A stretch of 64,000 bases of DNA from the NCBI RefSeq assembly GCF_900215465.1, contig NZ_OBEH01000004.1, positions 186,001-250,000 of the forward strand, read 5' to 3'. The stretch is from Flagellimonas pacifica. GTDB lineage: Bacteria > Bacteroidota > Bacteroidia > Flavobacteriales > Flavobacteriaceae. Under the pieces are notes generated by a model. That model ran no database searches and was not told the origin of the DNA. It was given only the letters and a program-made list of their open reading frames with translations. Below are positions 61,933-64,000 of the stretch, piece by piece (position 1 is the first letter of the stretch; the number at the start of each line of letters is the position of its first letter). The position numbers and the translations under genes are program-made.

Positions 61933-62817
61933 ATGAAAAAATATCAAACAATATTTTTTGTATTTGCAATCGTTCCATTTCTAATTTCTGGAATAATTAG
62001 GCACGACCGAGAAAAAGCGGAATATCTTGAATTAGCTAATAAAAAACAGTTTGACTGTGTTGGGCAAATTCAAACAAATCGAGAACTGACTGGTTCAGCT
62101 ATCTTGATTAATAAAAATCACATTTTGACTGCTGCTCACAATCTAATTGAAAATGATATTCAAGTCGATACCATAGACAATAACGGTATGATATTTTACG
62201 CAAATGTTCCAATTAATCATAGGATTGTAAATATTGACAGCGTAAAATTCTGTATAAATGAGATAGAATATCCCATTTCTAAAATTATAATTCATCCAAA
62301 CTATTTAAAAGACTTTGACGCAGGCGAACATGATATTGCAATAATTAGACTCGAAAATCCAATTTCAGATATAAAACCTGCAAAAATAAATGACCAAAAA
62401 AATGAACTGAATTCAAAAGTAGTCGGTGTAGGTTACGGTGGTTTTGGAATTGGAAACAAAGATGGGCTTACATTTGCAAACGAGAAAATTGCTGGGCAAA
62501 ACGTTGTGGATTCGATTGGTGGGCAAAAAATAAACGGACTTTACAACTTTCTTTATTGTGATTTTGACCAACCAAATACTTCAGATTCAAATAAAATGGG
62601 AAGTCCAGAACCTTTGGATTTGGAATATTTGTGCGGTGCTGGAGATAGTGGTGGCGGACTTTTTAAAAAATCAGGTCAAAATTGGGCTTTGGTCGGAATT
62701 TGTAAGGGTTCTGAATTTGACCACCGCCAATTCCAAAAAACAAAACATTATGGGCAAATAATGCGATGGACAAGGGTTTTACCCTACAAGGAATGGATAA
62801 ATAAAAACTGCCTGTAA
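61933..62817 (+). CDS. Trypsin-like S1 serine protease (cassette 1)
   Basis: Exported protease of 294 aa with an N-terminal hydrophobic segment (about 6-22). The triad is H69 (LTAAHNL), D134 (EHDIAIIRL) and S239 (GAGDSGGGLF). Several cysteines (C42, C107, C209, C234) could form disulfides in the periplasm or outside. The gene is AT-rich compared with neighbours, has no clear TAnnTTTG promoter, and its stop codon TAA (62815-62817) lies inside the GCCTGTAAC core of the following attC-like site. Target and purpose are unknown; defence or proteolytic activation is possible. Confidence 0.88.
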   Translation: MKKYQTIFFVFAIVPFLISGIIRHDREKAEYLELANKKQFDCVGQIQTNRELTGSAILINKNHILTAAHNLIENDIQVDTIDNNGMIFYANVPINHRIVNIDSVKFCINEIEYPISKIIIHPNYLKDFDAGEHDIAIIRLENPISDIKPAKINDQKNELNSKVVGVGYGGFGIGNKDGLTFANEKIAGQNVVDSIGGQKINGLYNFLYCDFDQPNTSDSNKMGSPEPLDLEYLCGAGDSGGGLFKKSGQNWALVGICKGSEFDHRQFQKTKHYGQIMRWTRVLPYKEWINKNCL

Positions 62818-63008
62818 CACGGTGTATAAAACATAGCTAATAAGTGGTAACCTGAAAGGTTTATACTTGTTTGTAAAAACCGCCAAATTTTTAAATTTGG
62901 CTTTTAAAATAGAAAAATTAAAAACAAAATATAAAAATTCGGCTCTGTGTTAATCCGAAAAGTTAGTGTCTTTTTACACGCTACGTTTCATACACAAGAC
63001 CGTTAGCG
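62810..63008 (+). other. attC-like site 1 (end of cassette 1)
   Basis: Starts with core GCCTGTAAC (62810-62818) and ends with CCGTTAGCG (exchange point G63002/T63003). Arms: GGT (62821-62823) pairs with ACC (62999-63001), and GTATAAAACATAGC (62824-62837) with GCTACGTTTCATAC (62980-62993), 12 of 14 paired. Unequal bulges (AC on the left, ACAAG on the right) interrupt the stem. The inner part has GCCAAATTT/AAATTTGGC (62882-62901) and TTCGG/CCGAA stems. At about 195 bp it is longer than most attC sites. Confidence 0.6.
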
Positions 63009-63022
63009 AACAGTTGAAAAAA

Positions 63023-63223
63023 ATGAACTCAACAAAACGAGGACGGACTCCTACTCTACTTTCCGCAGGACTTATCACTCGCACGCAATCAGAGCGCAGA
63101 TGGACTTCCAACTCGGACGCAACATACCGGATTTCGTACTTGCCCATTTGGGGTCGTAAGTCTCTCGAAAAAATTACGGCCTTTCTCAAACTCCGGTCGG
63201 AAAAAATTAAAACCGTTCGCTAA
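63023..63223 (+). CDS. Small basic hypothetical protein (cassette 2)
   Basis: A 66-residue ORF from ATG 63023 (MNSTKRGRTPTLLSAGLITR), rich in Arg/Lys/Ser. The frame is open further upstream but runs into attC-like site 1. Its stop TAA (63221-63223) is inside the GTTCGCTAAC core, exactly as in cassette 1, which supports it being the cassette's gene. No recognisable domain. An opposing 71-aa frame on the other strand is less likely, since it would run into the upstream site. The ORF could also be a degraded remnant. Confidence 0.4.
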   Translation: MNSTKRGRTPTLLSAGLITRTQSERRWTSNSDATYRISYLPIWGRKSLEKITAFLKLRSEKIKTVR

Positions 63224-63350
63224 CAATACCTAAAGGTCATTGCTTGCGGATTTCCTAGCGGAAATCCTGCGCAAAAAGCTAACTTTGGGTTCGGCGGGAC
63301 TGTCCTGCGGACAGATCACCGCAACGAACTTTAGCCGAAACGTTGTAACC
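63215..63350 (+). other. attC-like site 2 (end of cassette 2)
   Basis: Starts with GTTCGCTAAC (63215-63224), the exact reverse complement of cassette 2's first bases GTTAGCGAAC (63002-63011), and ends with CGTTGTAACC (exchange point G63342/T63343). Arms TAAAGGTCATTGC (63231-63243) and GCAACGAACTTTA (63321-63333) pair at 11 of 13. Inside are two hairpins, GGATTTCC-TAGC-GGAAATCC (63248-63267) and CTGTCC-TGC-GGACAG (63300-63314). Confidence 0.6.
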
Positions 63351-63371
63351 AATTAAACCGACGAGCATAAA

Positions 63372-64000
63372 ATGAACAAATATATTTTATTGATTTTATT
63401 ACTAACAACTATAAGCTGTAACAATAAATCAAAAAAAAGTAGTGAAATCAAGAAAGAGACTAGTGAAATTGATTTCTTGATTGATAGTGTTGTGACTAAA
63501 ATGGTTAATGATACTTTAATAAACTCTATTTCTATTGGAATATATTACAATGGAAAAGAATATATAAATCATTTCGGTGAATTAGAAAAAGGAAAAGGAA
63601 ACACACCTAATAATAAAACCATTTATGAAATAGGCTCATTGAGTAAAGTATTTACAGGTACTATTGTTGCAAATGCTGTTTTAGAAAAGAAAATAAGTGT
63701 TGACGATGAAATCAATAAATATTTGAACGAAGAATACCCTAATCTAAGTTATTTAAATCAACCTATAAAAGTTAAACATCTATTAACGCATACTAGTGGA
63801 TTTCCTAATATGCTTCCCTTCGAATTAAACCCCATATTAAGTGATTTTTTGAATTATGACACCCCTTTAAAAATAAATAAAATATTAAAAGATTATAATA
63901 AACCCAAATTCTTTAAGGATATGCATTCTATTAAAATAGACACGATACCTGGTTTTAATTATTCTTATTCTAGTGCAGGGACAGAATTAACTGCACATAT
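63372..64000 (+). CDS. Serine hydrolase lipoprotein, beta-lactamase family (cassette 3, partial)
   Basis: Starts at ATG 63372 and runs off the window (about 209 codons seen). It has a lipoprotein signal with Cys16 (LLTTISC) and the class C beta-lactamase/PBP4*-like fold: SLSK (S89-x-x-K92, in YEIGSLSKVFTGT), VDDEINKYLNEEYP, VKHLLTHTSGFPNM and YSYSSAG (Tyr-x-Ser/Asn motif). Family members are esterases, DD-peptidases or beta-lactamases; the substrate is unknown. By the array logic its unit should end with GGTTACAAC soon after the stop codon. Confidence 0.85.
   Translation, partial: MNKYILLILLLTTISCNNKSKKSSEIKKETSEIDFLIDSVVTKMVNDTLINSISIGIYYNGKEYINHFGELEKGKGNTPNNKTIYEIGSLSKVFTGTIVANAVLEKKISVDDEINKYLNEEYPNLSYLNQPIKVKHLLTHTSGFPNMLPFELNPILSDFLNYDTPLKINKILKDYNKPKFFKDMHSIKIDTIPGFNYSYSSAGTELTAH

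Larger units (their letters stand above)
60279..64000 (+). mobile_element. Integron-like recombinase module and cassette array (runs past window end)
   Basis: A divergent pair (zinc-ribbon protein, tyrosine recombinase) is followed by single-gene units running the same way. Unit 1 is 61904-63002, unit 2 63003-63342, and unit 3 starts at 63343. Each complete unit begins right after a G at a G^TT boundary, and its first bases return as a perfect reverse complement at its 3' end (10 nt in unit 2, 9-10 nt in unit 1). A long imperfect inverted repeat then leads to the next G^TT. The cargo genes are unrelated to each other and differ from the core genome in style. This is the organisation of integron cassettes. 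The recombinase points toward the array, as in the 'reverse' integrons known from Treponema. Confidence 0.6.

Noticed and set aside
62974..63189. 71-aa minus-strand ORF in cassette 2
   Set aside because: It extends into attC-like site 1 and opposes the direction of the other cassette genes; the plus-strand ORF ends in the core like cassette 1. It is not excluded, only less likely.
62810..63350. attC-like segments as insertion-sequence ends
   Set aside because: There is no transposase, no target duplication, and the outer cores differ between the two sites while matching only within their own unit.

Overview
The window is chromosomal DNA of a marine-type member of the Flavobacteriaceae (Bacteroidota). 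Supporting signs are TAnnTTTG-type -7 promoter boxes, an almost complete lack of Shine-Dalgarno sequences, families typical of the group (DUF5686, OmpH pairs, DUF6089, 2TM-domain, fused FolK-deoxynucleoside kinase, GH3, spondin_N lipoproteins), a K+-dependent sodium-type membrane pyrophosphatase, and dispersed flavobacterial intergenic repeats. The exact genus cannot be fixed from sequence alone; the gene content would suit Muricauda/Allomuricauda or a relative.

Layout. 1-6530 (minus strand): membrane and soluble pyrophosphatases, a large outer-membrane DUF5686 protein and the E1-beta subunit of pyruvate dehydrogenase. 6600-12100 (plus): etfBA behind a striking 28-bp palindrome, a DUF151 nuclease-family protein, a nucleoside transporter, a four-helix-bundle gene bounded by inverted repeats, and thymidylate synthase. 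12196-18667: accessory metabolism and regulation (AraC regulator with nitrilase, Crp/Fnr regulator, fatty acid hydroxylase, VOC protein, methyltransferase). 18746-24894: OmpA-like protein, repeat-rich spondin lipoprotein and a two-component system. 24933-29005: ergothioneine-type genes egtB-egtD plus DUF427, a glycogen-binding-domain protein and a class V PLP enzyme. 29060-38020: folA, murI and the conserved envelope block (CBS protein, nadK, DUF6089, uppS, bamA, two ompH). 38106-45224: pdxJ, hydrolases, an SGNH lipoprotein with a second copy of the palindrome, then tig-clpP-clpX. 45227-59895: GH3, DUF2797, PD40, AsmA, queuosine-precursor transporter, sppA, folK-dNK and mutS. 59979-60175: tRNA-Gly and tRNA-Leu.

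The most unusual part is 60279-64000, downstream of tRNA-Leu. A divergent pair (zinc-ribbon protein and tyrosine recombinase) shares a 26-bp palindromic intergenic region. After the recombinase come a 22-bp perfect palindrome and then successive single-gene units: a trypsin-like protease, a small basic ORF, and a serine hydrolase lipoprotein cut by the window end. Each of the two complete units starts with G^TT plus a short unique sequence. That sequence returns as its exact reverse complement at the unit's 3' end, over the gene's stop codon, followed by a long imperfect inverted repeat that ends in the next G^TT. This is the logic of integron cassettes with attC sites, but the recombinase lacks an obvious IntI-type insertion and carries a different N-terminal region. 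I read it as an integron-like cassette array that may be undescribed or poorly described.

No stretch longer than about 300 bases lacks a gene or a described element. The longest plain gap is 22448-22672, between the divergent spondin and response-regulator genes, in which I see AT-rich sequence but no clear promoter or hairpin. No rRNA, CRISPR array, insertion sequence or prophage was seen.
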